NCBI RefSeq assembly: GCF_900108065.1
Contig: NZ_FNVQ01000006.1
Span: 1 to 64,000, forward strand
Source of the DNA: Marinobacterium lutimaris
GTDB taxonomy: Bacteria > Pseudomonadota > Gammaproteobacteria > Pseudomonadales > Balneatricaceae
Length of the DNA stretch: 64,000 nucleotides
Direction of reading: 5' to 3'
Shown: positions 17,836-27,600 of the stretch, piece by piece
How positions within the stretch are numbered: the stretch's first letter is position 1
Layout of the letters: the number at the start of each line of letters is the position of its first letter
Notes under the pieces: model-generated
Told to the model about the DNA's origin: nothing
What the model saw: the letters and a program-made list of their open reading frames with translations, nothing else
Database searches by the model: none
Made by a program: the position numbers and the translations under genes

Positions 17836-19437
17836 TCAACCCTCCGCCGCACGGCCCTTCTGCGGGAAGAGTCCGCGCGGGCGTTTCTGAATGAACAGGA
17901 TGATGAACACCAGTACCAGGATCTTGGCGAGAACGGCTCCCGCCCAGGGTTCCAGCAGCTGGTTGATGGTGCCGAGGGTCAGGCCAGCCACCAGGGTGCC
18001 CCAGAGGTTACCCACACCGCCGAAGACGACGACCATGAAAGAGTCGATGATGTAGTTCTGGCCCAGGTTCGGACCCACGTTGGTGATCTGTGACAGCGCC
18101 ACGCCGGCAAGACCGGCCACACCGGAGCCCAGGGCAAAGGTCAGGATGTCGACGCGGGTCGCCTTGATCCCCATGGAGCGCGCCATGGCGCGGTTCTGGG
18201 TTACAGCGCGCACCTCCAGGCCGAGGCGGGTCTTGCGCATGATCAGCATCAGGCCGAAGAACACCACCAGCGCGAAACCGATGATGTAGAGACGGTTCAG
18301 CGTCAGGCTCAGGCCTTCGTTGATCATAATGGAGCCGCTCATCCACTCCGGCGTAATCACGGTGCGGTTCAGCGGAGAGATAACGGTACGAACCAACTGC
18401 TGCAGAATCAGGCTGATACCGAAGGTCGCCAGCAGGGTTTCCAGCGGACGTCCCTTGAGGTGCTGGATTACAGTACGTTCGATCGCCACGCCAGCCAGCG
18501 CCGCCACCAGGAAGCCGGCGGGAATCGACAGAATCAGCGCCAGACCCGGCTGGCCCGGCAACAGCTGCTGCATGCCCCAGGTGGTGTAGGCGCCGAGCAT
18601 GATCAGCTCACCATGGGCCATGTTGATAACACCCATGACACCGAAGGTGATGGCAAGGCCAATCGCCGCCAGCACCAGTACCGAGCCCAGCGAGATACCG
18701 AAGTAGAGCGTCTTCGCCGCATCGTTGATCTTCAGCTTCTGCTCGATGCTCTCCAGCGCCTTCTTGGCCGCAGCGGCCAGTTCGGCGTTATCGCTGTTGG
18801 CGGCGCTGTTCAATGCCGCGCGGGCATTGGAGTTCAGACTGCCGGAGAGGACTTCTACCGACGCCAGGTCACCCTGCTCGACAACACGGTAGATCGCCAC
18901 GGCCTCCTGCAGTGCGGCCTTTACCTCGGTGTTCTCTTCCGCGCTCATGATTTCGCTGAGGCGCTCAACCTGGCTTTCGCCAACGCTGCCACGCAGGTCG
19001 CGGGCGGCGGCCAGTCGCTTCGCCGGATCCTCCACGGTCAGGTCGATGACAGACAGAATGCCATCGAGCTGACTGCGCAGAGCGTTGTTGATACGGATGC
19101 TGTCCAGGTCACGCCGGGAGACTTCGCCGAGCTCTTCGCCGCTCAGTGCATCGGCCACGGTCCAGTTGCGGCCGCGGTTGGTCAGCACGATGACGAACGC
19201 ACCGGTCTCTTCGTTGCGTGCCAGCTTGCCATCAGAGAAGGCTTCCAGCCATTGCCGCGCACGTTCGTCGCCGCTGGCCGCGATTTCACTGATGATGTCA
19301 CCCTTTTTAGCGTTGGGCGCATCGGCCAACTGCTGTAACAGGGATTGCGCCTGTGCATCGTCCGCCTGGGCGGAAAACGCAAACAGGGAGAGCAGACAGG
19401 CAGTCAGAAGCAGTCTGAGCGACCGGGTGATCCTCAT
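17836..19437 (-). CDS. urtB: Urea ABC transporter permease UrtB
   Basis: LivH-like permease subunit, 533 aa. It has a signal peptide (about 1-25, ending FSAQA) and a ~220-residue exported N-terminal domain rich in short helices, then the membrane part with GVMGVINMAHGELIMLGAYTTW and SRSMGIKATRVDILTFALGSG. This long exported N-terminal domain is normal for UrtB and separates it from LivH. It is separated from urtA by 128 bp containing a strong hairpin. Confidence 0.94.
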   Translation of the reverse strand: MRITRSLRLLLTACLLSLFAFSAQADDAQAQSLLQQLADAPNAKKGDIISEIAASGDERARQWLEAFSDGKLARNEETGAFVIVLTNRGRNWTVADALSGEELGEVSRRDLDSIRINNALRSQLDGILSVIDLTVEDPAKRLAAARDLRGSVGESQVERLSEIMSAEENTEVKAALQEAVAIYRVVEQGDLASVEVLSGSLNSNARAALNSAANSDNAELAAAAKKALESIEQKLKINDAAKTLYFGISLGSVLVLAAIGLAITFGVMGVINMAHGELIMLGAYTTWGMQQLLPGQPGLALILSIPAGFLVAALAGVAIERTVIQHLKGRPLETLLATFGISLILQQLVRTVISPLNRTVITPEWMSGSIMINEGLSLTLNRLYIIGFALVVFFGLMLIMRKTRLGLEVRAVTQNRAMARSMGIKATRVDILTFALGSGVAGLAGVALSQITNVGPNLGQNYIIDSFMVVVFGGVGNLWGTLVAGLTLGTINQLLEPWAGAVLAKILVLVFIILFIQKRPRGLFPQKGRAAEG

Positions 19438-19496
19438 GGTTGCATCCTATCTTTGAGTTAATTCGAAATGGATCTGTCCCAGGCGGGACGGAGGGC

Positions 19497-19529
19497 GCAG
19501 GCACCGGGCCGTTATCGACCGGCGCCTGC
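19497..19529 (-). terminator. urtA-urtB intercistronic hairpin
   Basis: GCAGGCaCCGG (19497-19507) pairs with CCGGcGCCTGC (19519-19529), 11-nt loop, no T-run. Such hairpins after solute-binding-protein genes often protect the upstream mRNA and lower expression of the permease genes. That role is inferred. Confidence 0.6.
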
Positions 19530-19565
19530 GAGTATCGCTACAGCAGACAGTTACTCAGCTGCACC

Positions 19566-20864
19566 TCAGTTGGAAGCGACTTTCTCGGCACCACCGCAGG
19601 TCTTTTCAACCACGTTGTAGTTACCGCAGAACAGCGGCTTGCGCCAATCGCTGATCAGGTCCTTGGAGCCCGGCAGGAAGTCAGACCAGGCATCGCCAGC
19701 CACGGTGGACGGGGTTTCCCAGACGACGGAGAACTGACCGTTGTCCTGGATCTCACCGATCAGCACCGGCTTGGTGATGTGGTGGTTCGGCATCATGGTG
19801 GCGTAACCGCCGGTCAGGTTCGGTACGGATACACCGATGATAGCGTCTTTGACTGCGTCAACATCGGTGGTACCGGCTTTCTTCACCGCTTCCAGCCACA
19901 TGTTGAAGCCTATGTAGTGCGCTTCCATCGGGTCGTTGGTGACAGCGTTCTCGTCTTCTTTGTAGGCGGTCCACTTGTCGATGAAGTCGTAGTTGGCGTC
20001 GGCATCCACGCTCATGAAGTAGTTCCAGGCGGCCAGGTGACCGACCAGCGGCGCGGTATCGATACCGGAGAGTTCCTGTTCACCCACGGAGAAGGCGACA
20101 ACCGGGATATCGGAAGCGGAGATGCCCTGGTTACCCAGTTCGCGGTAGAACGGTACGTTGGCGTCACCGTTGATGGTGGAAACCACCGCGGTTTTCTTGC
20201 CCTGGCTACCGAATTCCTTGATGTCAGCGACGATGGACTGCCAGTTGGAGTGACCGAACGGCGTGTAGTTGATCATGATGTCTTCTTCGGCAACACCGTG
20301 ATCCTTGAGGTAGGTTTCCAGGATTTTGTTGGTGGTACGCGGGTAGACGTAGTCGGTACCGGCCAGCACCCAGCGCTCAACGCCGATATCGTTCATCAGG
20401 TAATCCACCGCCGGGATCGCCTGCTGGTTAGGCGCAGCACCGGTGTAGAACACGTTTTCAGAGGATTCTTCGCCTTCGTACTGAACCGGGTAGAACAGCA
20501 GACCGTTCAGCTCTTCAACCACCGGCAGCACGGACTTACGGGAAACCGAGGTCCAGTTACCGAAGATCACGTCAACCTCTTCCTTGGCCAGCAGCTCACG
20601 CGCTTTCTCGGCGAACAGCGGCCAGTTTGAAGCGGGGTCCACAACCACCGGCTCCAGTTCGCGACCCAGCAGACCGCCTTTCTCGTTCTGCTCTTCAATC
20701 AGCATCAGCATGGTGTCTTTCAGTGTGGATTCACTGATAGCCATGGTGCCAGACAGAGAGTGCAGGATACCTACCTTGATCGGATCCGCGGCCCAGGCCG
20801 CTACGGAAAAGCCAGCTGCACCAACGGTCAGAGCGACACTTGCGGCCAGTGATTTGATCTTCAT
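19566..20864 (-). CDS. urtA: Urea ABC transporter substrate-binding protein UrtA
   Basis: Periplasmic receptor of the urea importer. The longest frame starts at 20948; I use ATG 20862-20864, which has AAGGGGG upstream and starts the signal peptide MKIKSLAASVALTVGAAGFS (cleavage after AAWA), giving 432 aa. The mature protein shows the UrtA hallmarks VGILHSLSGTMAISE, FYPVQYEGEE and the GAAPNQQ loop, a substrate-site pattern specific to urea/short-chain amide receptors within the branched-chain family. It heads the urtABCDE operon. A direct/inverted repeat cluster about 100 bp upstream may be an operator. Confidence 0.95.
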   Translation of the reverse strand: MKIKSLAASVALTVGAAGFSVAAWAADPIKVGILHSLSGTMAISESTLKDTMLMLIEEQNEKGGLLGRELEPVVVDPASNWPLFAEKARELLAKEEVDVIFGNWTSVSRKSVLPVVEELNGLLFYPVQYEGEESSENVFYTGAAPNQQAIPAVDYLMNDIGVERWVLAGTDYVYPRTTNKILETYLKDHGVAEEDIMINYTPFGHSNWQSIVADIKEFGSQGKKTAVVSTINGDANVPFYRELGNQGISASDIPVVAFSVGEQELSGIDTAPLVGHLAAWNYFMSVDADANYDFIDKWTAYKEDENAVTNDPMEAHYIGFNMWLEAVKKAGTTDVDAVKDAIIGVSVPNLTGGYATMMPNHHITKPVLIGEIQDNGQFSVVWETPSTVAGDAWSDFLPGSKDLISDWRKPLFCGNYNVVEKTCGGAEKVASN

Positions 20865-20950
20865 TGCATGAACCCCCTTGGGTTTAGATGAAAAGTTCTC
20901 AGCACAGAGCCGATTATTCTTCCCACTCTTATTGCGCGGTATGCGCACAA

Positions 20951-20983
20951 TGACGCAGTGGACTACGTCATTTGACGTAGTGG
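20951..20983. promoter_or_regulatory. Operator-like repeats upstream of urtA
   Basis: TGACGCAGTGG at 20951-20961 and TGACGTAGTGG at 20973-20983 are direct repeats 22 bp apart (two helical turns, one mismatch). The second copy overlaps a perfect palindrome CTACGTCA-TT-TGACGTAG (20963-20980). They lie 87-119 bp upstream of the urtA start, in the gap shared with the divergent ankyrin lipoprotein gene. They look like a transcription-factor site; the factor is unknown. No sigma-54 (GG-N10-GC) promoter was recognised nearby. Confidence 0.5.
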
Positions 20984-21152
20984 GTGTTCAGGTTCGCCTT
21001 TTAAGTCAGCCTTTCACGGCAAGAGACGGAAGGGAAAGTCAGGAAAATCTCTGCGCCCAATTTATTCGAACATGCGGAAGATGCAGACAACTTGCAGCTA
21101 TCTGTTAAAAAAACTAGTCTCGTACCTCCAACCTACGTCATGGAACCGACCC

Positions 21153-22028
21153 ATGTTGAAACCGCTTTCCATCATCTGCCTGACCCTGCTTCTAAGCGCC
21201 TGCGGCATGACCGCCCACCACAACATCGCGCTGAAGCGTAATGACCTGGCAAAGCAGCAGCTGGAGCAGAGCGGAAATCTCAACGAGCTAACGGTTAACG
21301 GCACACCGCTATGTGCCGCCGCCATGACGAATAATATGGAGATGGTGCGTTACCTTCTCGATAAGGGCGCCCAGGTGAATTACGGCAATGCTGAAGGCTA
21401 CCTGTCCAAATCCCCCCTGCACGCGGCGGCTGGCGTCGGAGCGGTGGGAATTGCCGAGCTGCTACTCGCAAACGGGGCGGACCTTAGCAGTCGTAACCGG
21501 GAAAACCTGACCCCGCTGGAACTGGCCAGAGCGGAGGGTCATCCCGAAATGGTTGAACTGCTAGCGCAGTACGAATCCGCGTTCACCGCCTGGGAAGCAA
21601 CGAAAAACAGCAACAGCGTTACGGCTTACCAGCAATTTTTGCGCGATCATCCTGGTTCGATGTATGCGGACCAGGCACAGGCGCAGCTACAAACCCTGCA
21701 GATGGAAGCGCAGAAGCAGGCTGCTCTGGATGCCATGGAGGCGCAGCTGCCTGTTAGTGTTCGTCGCGACAAATATATGCTGCAGCTCTCCAACTACCTG
21801 AAACAGCAGGATTATCAAAAAGCACTGGAGATCTTCCCTAAGCTTGAGGCACTGCCTACGGCGATCGATCCATCGTTCAACTACTTCTACGGCGAAGCAC
21901 TGCTGAGAACCAACCAGCCGCAGCGAGCGCTGGAAAAACTCTATCGCTACGTTAACCAGCAGGGATCGGGCGCCACTCACTACACCCCCGCGCTGCAGCT
22001 GATCAACCAGGCTGAATCCAGGCTTTAA
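21153..22028 (+). CDS. Ankyrin-repeat lipoprotein
   Basis: A 291-aa envelope protein of unknown function. The longest frame starts at 21072; ATG 21153 is preferred because it opens a lipoprotein signal (MLKPLSIICLTLLLSAC, lipobox LSAC, lipidated Cys18). Two to three ankyrin repeats follow (GTPLCAAAMTNNMEMVRYLL, KSPLHAAAGVGAVGIAELL, LTPLELARAEGHPEMVELL). A C-terminal region with TPR-like features (FEATURES such as YQKALEIFPKLEALP and QRALEKLYRYV) suggests a protein-binding scaffold. The next gene, also exported, starts 15 bp downstream, so the two are probably co-transcribed. Confidence 0.75.
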   Translation: MLKPLSIICLTLLLSACGMTAHHNIALKRNDLAKQQLEQSGNLNELTVNGTPLCAAAMTNNMEMVRYLLDKGAQVNYGNAEGYLSKSPLHAAAGVGAVGIAELLLANGADLSSRNRENLTPLELARAEGHPEMVELLAQYESAFTAWEATKNSNSVTAYQQFLRDHPGSMYADQAQAQLQTLQMEAQKQAALDAMEAQLPVSVRRDKYMLQLSNYLKQQDYQKALEIFPKLEALPTAIDPSFNYFYGEALLRTNQPQRALEKLYRYVNQQGSGATHYTPALQLINQAESRL

Positions 22029-22043
22029 CGGCAAGGAGGCCAG

Positions 22044-23753
22044 ATGTTCAATAAAACCCTGCCAGCACTGCTTCTGCTGCTGGCAGCCCTGTTCAGCTTC
22101 CCCGCCCGGGCAGAACTAAGCACCGAGGCGTTCGAGAAACAGTTGGATCTCAGCATCCGCAGCGCCTGCCACGGCTACATGGTCGACGCCCTGCCCGATT
22201 TTCTCGCCGGCGCCAGAGACTGGCTCAATGAAAACTCGCCCTTCTGTCAGACGGTACGCACACTGCCGCAGAACCGCTCCGCCTATGCCGAACTCAAACG
22301 CCAGAACAGCAGTCTCGATTACCGTCAGGACCCCGAGTACCGCGTCAAATACCTGAGCGGTTATAACGCCGACCTGTATCGTCACAGCGACTGTAACGAC
22401 TGGATGTGTGAGCAGGTGCGTAACCGCGCCTATTCCGCCGGCCACCCGATCAGCCTCAGTGACTACAAGCAGGTGGAACAGTATTGCGGCGGGCGCTACG
22501 GCTGCATCGAAAGCTGGTTCAAGAGCTGGCCTCGCGCCCTGCCTCAAGCCAAGCCACAGAACAACGGCATGTCGCTGGACCAGCTGATGGCTGGCGGCGG
22601 CACGTCCGGCACCGCAAACAACAGCCGACCGGCAACGGGCGGTCTCAGCCTTGATTCGATGCTGGGTACTCCTGTGACCTCTGCCCAACCAGCGGCACAG
22701 CCTGGCGCGGGCTCCCTCGATGCCAGCCTGGCGCTGGAACAACCTTCCAACCGTGCACAAGATGCCAGCGGCGGCTCTGTAAGCCTGGACAGCGTCTTCG
22801 AAGGGCGGGAACAGATGGCGATGGAGGAGCTAAACGTCGACCTGAACTACTTCAACGAGCAAATGGAGCAGGCCTGCCAGTGCTCCCTGGGCAACAGCGG
22901 CTGTTACCAGCTACCGGCCGAGTCCCTGCTTGCCAAGGCCAACGAAACCGAACAGCAGCGCTATGCCGCCTGTACCGAATGGCAGCAGGCGCGCCAGGAG
23001 CAGCCGGCCAACTCCGACCTTCTCAACAACCTGCTGACCCGGGTCGTACATCTGAACGAAAGGGTCGACGATCTGGACGAGGACATGGAAAAAAGGATCG
23101 CGGCCTGGCAGGAAGAGCGCCGCCAGATGATCGCGCAACAACAGCAGGAAGCGGAAGATCGTTCCAACTCGGCGTTTTTCGCCGGCGTTGCAACAGTGCT
23201 GCTGCAGACAGGGGCGGTCGCCAACGGCAGCCTCTCCGCAGAGCAGGCTGCGCAAAACGCCTTCAACGTCACCCAGAGTATCGAAAACGGTGAAGACTGG
23301 GCCTCCAGCATGGACAACGCTCTGACCTCATCGATACCGCAATACTCCTCACCTCAGATAGACAGCAACATCGGCTCCGGTATGCCGGCGGCGTCCGGCA
23401 CTCAGGCTCAAGCGGCTCGGCCCCAAGCGGTCGCCCAGGCTCAATCACTCGCCAGCAGCCGCTACGCGGTTTGTACCACCGAACGCTCGGGTACCGCAGT
23501 TACGGCTGGCTGCATAGGGTTCAGGGAGGAAAATAACGGCAGCAGCGCCTGTTCCGGCCCAAACTGTGCCGACAGCCTGGCAGAACTCTGTCGCCAGGTC
23601 GGCGCCAGAACCGGCACTCCGCTGCAGTGGTGGGCATCGGGCCTGGGCACTTTCGCCAGCATGGGCCAGTGCATCGCCAAGTGTGAAAACGATTACGGCG
23701 TCGCGAACTGGGGGCAATACGGCAGGAAGTGTCTCGGTTCGGTCAGCCAGTAA
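22044..23753 (+). CDS. Unrecognised Cys-rich secreted protein with SLD repeats
   Basis: I do not recognise this 569-aa protein. Seen: signal peptide (about 1-23, ending PARA); an N-terminal domain with about seven Cys (42, 68, 117, 122, 148, 154 and nearby); a low-complexity Gly/Ser/Ala/Pro linker carrying four SLD motifs at 177, 202, 224 and 247 (22-25 residues apart, each followed by a hydrophobic pair); a Cys-containing segment; a coiled coil near 335-380; and a Cys-rich C-terminal domain with about ten Cys. A strong RBS (AAGGAGG) precedes the ATG. Predicted periplasmic or surface-located and disulfide-rich. It follows the ankyrin lipoprotein by 15 bp and converges on the response regulator gene. 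Confidence 0.7.
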   Translation: MFNKTLPALLLLLAALFSFPARAELSTEAFEKQLDLSIRSACHGYMVDALPDFLAGARDWLNENSPFCQTVRTLPQNRSAYAELKRQNSSLDYRQDPEYRVKYLSGYNADLYRHSDCNDWMCEQVRNRAYSAGHPISLSDYKQVEQYCGGRYGCIESWFKSWPRALPQAKPQNNGMSLDQLMAGGGTSGTANNSRPATGGLSLDSMLGTPVTSAQPAAQPGAGSLDASLALEQPSNRAQDASGGSVSLDSVFEGREQMAMEELNVDLNYFNEQMEQACQCSLGNSGCYQLPAESLLAKANETEQQRYAACTEWQQARQEQPANSDLLNNLLTRVVHLNERVDDLDEDMEKRIAAWQEERRQMIAQQQQEAEDRSNSAFFAGVATVLLQTGAVANGSLSAEQAAQNAFNVTQSIENGEDWASSMDNALTSSIPQYSSPQIDSNIGSGMPAASGTQAQAARPQAVAQAQSLASSRYAVCTTERSGTAVTAGCIGFREENNGSSACSGPNCADSLAELCRQVGARTGTPLQWWASGLGTFASMGQCIAKCENDYGVANWGQYGRKCLGSVSQ

Positions 23754-23771
23754 GCTCGCTGCAACAGAGGC

Positions 23772-24683
23772 TTAATCGCTGACGAGTATCCGCAGCGCCA
23801 CTCCCGCTGCAGCGGTGCGGTTTTCCACTCCCAGTTCCGGATAGACCAGTTCCAGGTGCTTGTTCACCGTACGCGGGCTCATGCCGAGGATCTCACCGAT
23901 CTCCTTGTTGGTCTTGCCGTTGGCCACCCAGTAGAGCACTTCGGCGGCCCTGGGTGTCAGATCCAGGCGAGCCTGCAGCAGGGTCGGGCCCGTGCCGTCT
24001 GACTCATCCACCAGCTTGAGCAGGTAATCGCCGTTCTCCTGGCGGCTCACCAGGCGCACCGCCAGTGGCTGGGGCAATCCTTTCAGCGACAGCCGTTCAT
24101 TCAGCCCAGGTGTGCTTTGTAACCACTGCGCCAGCTGCGGCTCCAGTTTGTCACGCACCCGGTTTTCATCCACATCGGCTCTGGCCAGCAGCGCATGAGC
24201 CTGGGGTGTAGCCCAGCCGAAACGCCCTTCCGCCGTAACGGTGATCAGATGCTGGCCGGTGGTATCCAGCGCAGAGTAGGCGTTTTGCGTCATTCGCGCG
24301 TTGCTCAGGTGCACGCGCATCCGCGCCAGCAGTTCATCCGGGTTGATCGGCTTGGTGAGGTAGTCAACGCCACCCACATCCAGGCCGCGCACCACATCCT
24401 GGGTATCGGTCAGGCCGGTCATGAAAATCACCGGTATCGCGCAGAGATCAGGGTCCGCCTTCAGCGCCTCGCAGGTTTCGAAGCCGTTCATATGCGGCAT
24501 CATCGCGTCCAACAGGATGATATCGGGCCGCATTCGCCGGGCGATGCTCAGTGCCTGCCGCCCCTCCAGCGCCACCAGCACGTCGAGCCCCGCGACTTCC
24601 AGCGTATCGTTGATCAGACTCAGGGCGTCCGGCGCATCATCGACCACCAGCACCAGATCCTGTCGTTCACTCCATTCACTCAT
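23772..24683 (-). CDS. LuxR-family response regulator
   Basis: A 303-aa regulator. Residues about 9-125 form a REC domain with phosphoacceptor Asp59 (IILLDAMMPH) and conserved K (YLTKPINPDE). A central ~100 residues (LDTTGQHLITVTAEGRFGW...) look like a degenerate PAS-type domain, unusual in NarL/FixJ regulators. A C-terminal LuxR-type helix-turn-helix follows (LTPRAAEVLYWVANGKTNKEIGEILGMSPRTVNKHLE). Its start overlaps the sensor kinase by 4 nt, so it is its cognate partner. Inferred target: the neighbouring urt operon or related nitrogen genes. Confidence 0.88.
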   Translation of the reverse strand: MSEWSERQDLVLVVDDAPDALSLINDTLEVAGLDVLVALEGRQALSIARRMRPDIILLDAMMPHMNGFETCEALKADPDLCAIPVIFMTGLTDTQDVVRGLDVGGVDYLTKPINPDELLARMRVHLSNARMTQNAYSALDTTGQHLITVTAEGRFGWATPQAHALLARADVDENRVRDKLEPQLAQWLQSTPGLNERLSLKGLPQPLAVRLVSRQENGDYLLKLVDESDGTGPTLLQARLDLTPRAAEVLYWVANGKTNKEIGEILGMSPRTVNKHLELVYPELGVENRTAAAGVALRILVSD

Positions 24684-27600
24684 TTGGCCTGCCCCAGATA
24701 TTCGGCCAGCCGGCCGAACTGCATTCCATCAGATAACTGTGTCAGGTGCGCCAGCTGCGCGCTGCTGAGCAGCTCAGCCTCCTGAATCTGCTCCAACACC
24801 TGCCGCACACCGCGGCGATAGCCGATCTCCGCATAGCCGCGCAGCTCACGGACCAGCGGATGATCCGGCACCTCTTCGCCAGCAGCGGAGGTCAGCGGCA
24901 CCAAGGTCTCAGCCTTCACCGGCTCAGGCGCTTTCGCCTGTTTGCGGGCCCAATCCAGCTTTAAAAAATGGCCAATCCGGTCCAACAGCAGTTGGCTGCT
25001 GACCGGCTTCACCAGGTAATCGTCATACACGGCGCTGCCCGCTGGCTGACGACGCTGTTCCTGTACATCGGCGGAGAGCATCAGGATCGGTTCTGAATGC
25101 CCCTGGCGGCGCAGTTCCGCCGCCAGATCCAGCCCGTTCATTCCCGGCATGGAGATATCGAGCAGGAACAGGTCCGGCTTCACCTCTGCCATCAACGTAA
25201 GGCAGGCGGCGGCATCACGCGCCTCGAAAACCCGGAAACCCAGGGGCTGCAGCATATCGGAGAGCAACCCACGCAGCACCGGATCATCATCCACCACACA
25301 GACCGTCTTGCGCTCACCCGCATAGCCGATAACCGGCTCCTGCACCGCCACGGCTGCCGGTGTATCCACCCAGGGCAGCATCAACGAAACCTTGAAACGG
25401 CTTCCCTCACCGGGCGTACTGGTAGCCTGGAGGTCGCCACCCATGATCTCGGTGAGCAACTTCACGATGGTCAGGCCCAGGCCGCTGCCCGGCAGATCCG
25501 CGGTGGAGGCGGTGCGCACCCGCTCGAACGGATCGAACACCCGCTCCAGATCGGCCTTGTCGATACCAACCCCGGTATCCTCGATCACGAATTCCGCCAC
25601 CTGGTTACGATATCTCAGCCGGAAGCGTACTTCGCCCTGTGGGGTGTACTTCACGGCGTTGGAAAGCAGGTTGATCAGGATCTGGCGCAACCGTTTTTCA
25701 TCGGTCATCACCACCTGGGGCAGACGTTCTGGCACCTCGGAGATAAAGTTCACCCCTTTCTGCGCCGCCTGGAAGGCAAACATCTGCTCCAGCTGCACAA
25801 TCAATTCCGGCAGCAGCACCGGGCCGCGGCAGAGCTCCAGCCTGCCCGCTTCGATGCGGGAGATATCCAGCAATCCCTCGATCAGGTCCGCCAGGTACTG
25901 CCCGCTCCTGTGGATAATTTTAAGCCCTTCGCTATCGGCCTTCTCCAGTGAATCACGCCCCTGGATCAGCTGTGCATAACCGATGATCGACTGCAGTGGT
26001 GTGCGCAACTCGTGGCTTATACCGCTCATATACCGGCTCTTGGCTTCGCTGGCGCGCTCGGCCACCTCTTTCGCCGCCTGCAGCTCACGGTCGGTCTCTT
26101 CGTGGGCCTCGATCTCCTGCAGCAGCTTCAGCGTCTGCCGGTTGGACTCCTGCTGCGCCACCACCCGGCTCTCGTGGGCCAGCAGGAACAGCCAGGTCAC
26201 CACACCGGCGACGATCAGCAATACAAAGAATAGAGTTATCAGCGCCTGCGCCAGCAGCTGCGCCATCTGCGGTGTAGCCGGGTCCATCTGTCGGTAAACG
26301 ATCGCCATCAACCCCGCCAGCAGCAGCGTGACGGTCAACAACAGGCTGACAAAGCGCCCCAGGCGGGAATCGATCCGACGAATCCATTTCGGCGAGAAAA
26401 ACAGCCGCAGAAAACCCACCACCTGGTGACCAAAACGGGCCTCGGGTTTGCAGCTGTCGAGACAGCGCGAGTCCAGCGAGCAACAGAGCGAGCAGATCGG
26501 CAGCTCATAGGCCGGGCAGTAGCTCATATCCTCATGCTCGAAGCGGTTCTCGCAGACACCGCAGGTGTGGCGGTTCGCCTTGCCCTCAGGCAGCAGTTCA
26601 AGAGTGAGAGAGTCCCTGGCCAGATAGTAACGCCCGCCAGTGGCCCAGCCGATCAGCGGCACCATGACAAAGCAGACACCAAGACTGATAAAATGACTTA
26701 ACGTGCGGGCTACGTCGCCAAAAAGACCGAGATAAGCCAACAATCCGATCAATACGGCCGTGGCCATGGAGCCTACACCCACCGGGTTTACGTCATAAAG
26801 ATGGGAGCGTTTGAACTCCACCTTTTTCGGGCTCAGACCGAGCGGCTTGTTGATCATCAGATCCGCCGACAGCGAACCCAGCCAGCTCACCGCGACGATG
26901 GCAAATACGCCGAGGATCGCTTCCAGCGCCTGGTAGATGCCCAGCTCCATCAGGATCAGCGCGATGGTCACGTTGAACACCAGCCAGACCACGCGACCCG
27001 GGTGGTTATGGGTCAGCCGGGAAAAGAAGTTGGACCAGGCGATGGAACCAGCATAGGCGTTGGTCAGGTTAATCTTCATCTGCGAGATAATCACCATCAC
27101 CCCGGCAATCAGCAACGCGGCACCTTCCGAGTGGGTCAGGTAGTTAAACACCCGCTGGTACATCAGTGTCGGATCGGTGGCCGCAACCACCGAAGCGGTC
27201 TCGGAGAAGATCAGGTAGGCCAGGAAAGAGCCCAGCAGCATCTTGATCGCCCCGATAAATACCCAGCCCGGCCCCGACAGCAGCAACCAGAACCACCAGC
27301 GTTTGCGGTTTTCCCGGGTTTTCTCCGGCATAAAGCGCAGGTAGTCCACCTGCTCACCGATCTGCGCCACCATGGCGAAAAACACCGAGGCCGCAGCGCC
27401 GAACAGCATCAAATCGAAACCGGCGCCGTGCTCCAGCCCCCGGGGTACGAAGTTGGTCCAACCCTCGTAACGCTCCGATTCATGGGCGATCACCAGCCCC
27501 AGGGCGCTGACCTGCAACAGTAGCCAGATCGGTTGGGTTCCCACCTGGAAACGACTGATGGCGGTGATACCGTGGGTCACCACTGGTATTACCGCGATGG

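Noticed and set aside
20865..21152. Sigma-54 promoter for urtA
   Set aside because: Looked for GG-N10-GC in TGGCAC-N5-TTGCA format on the minus strand and found none convincing.
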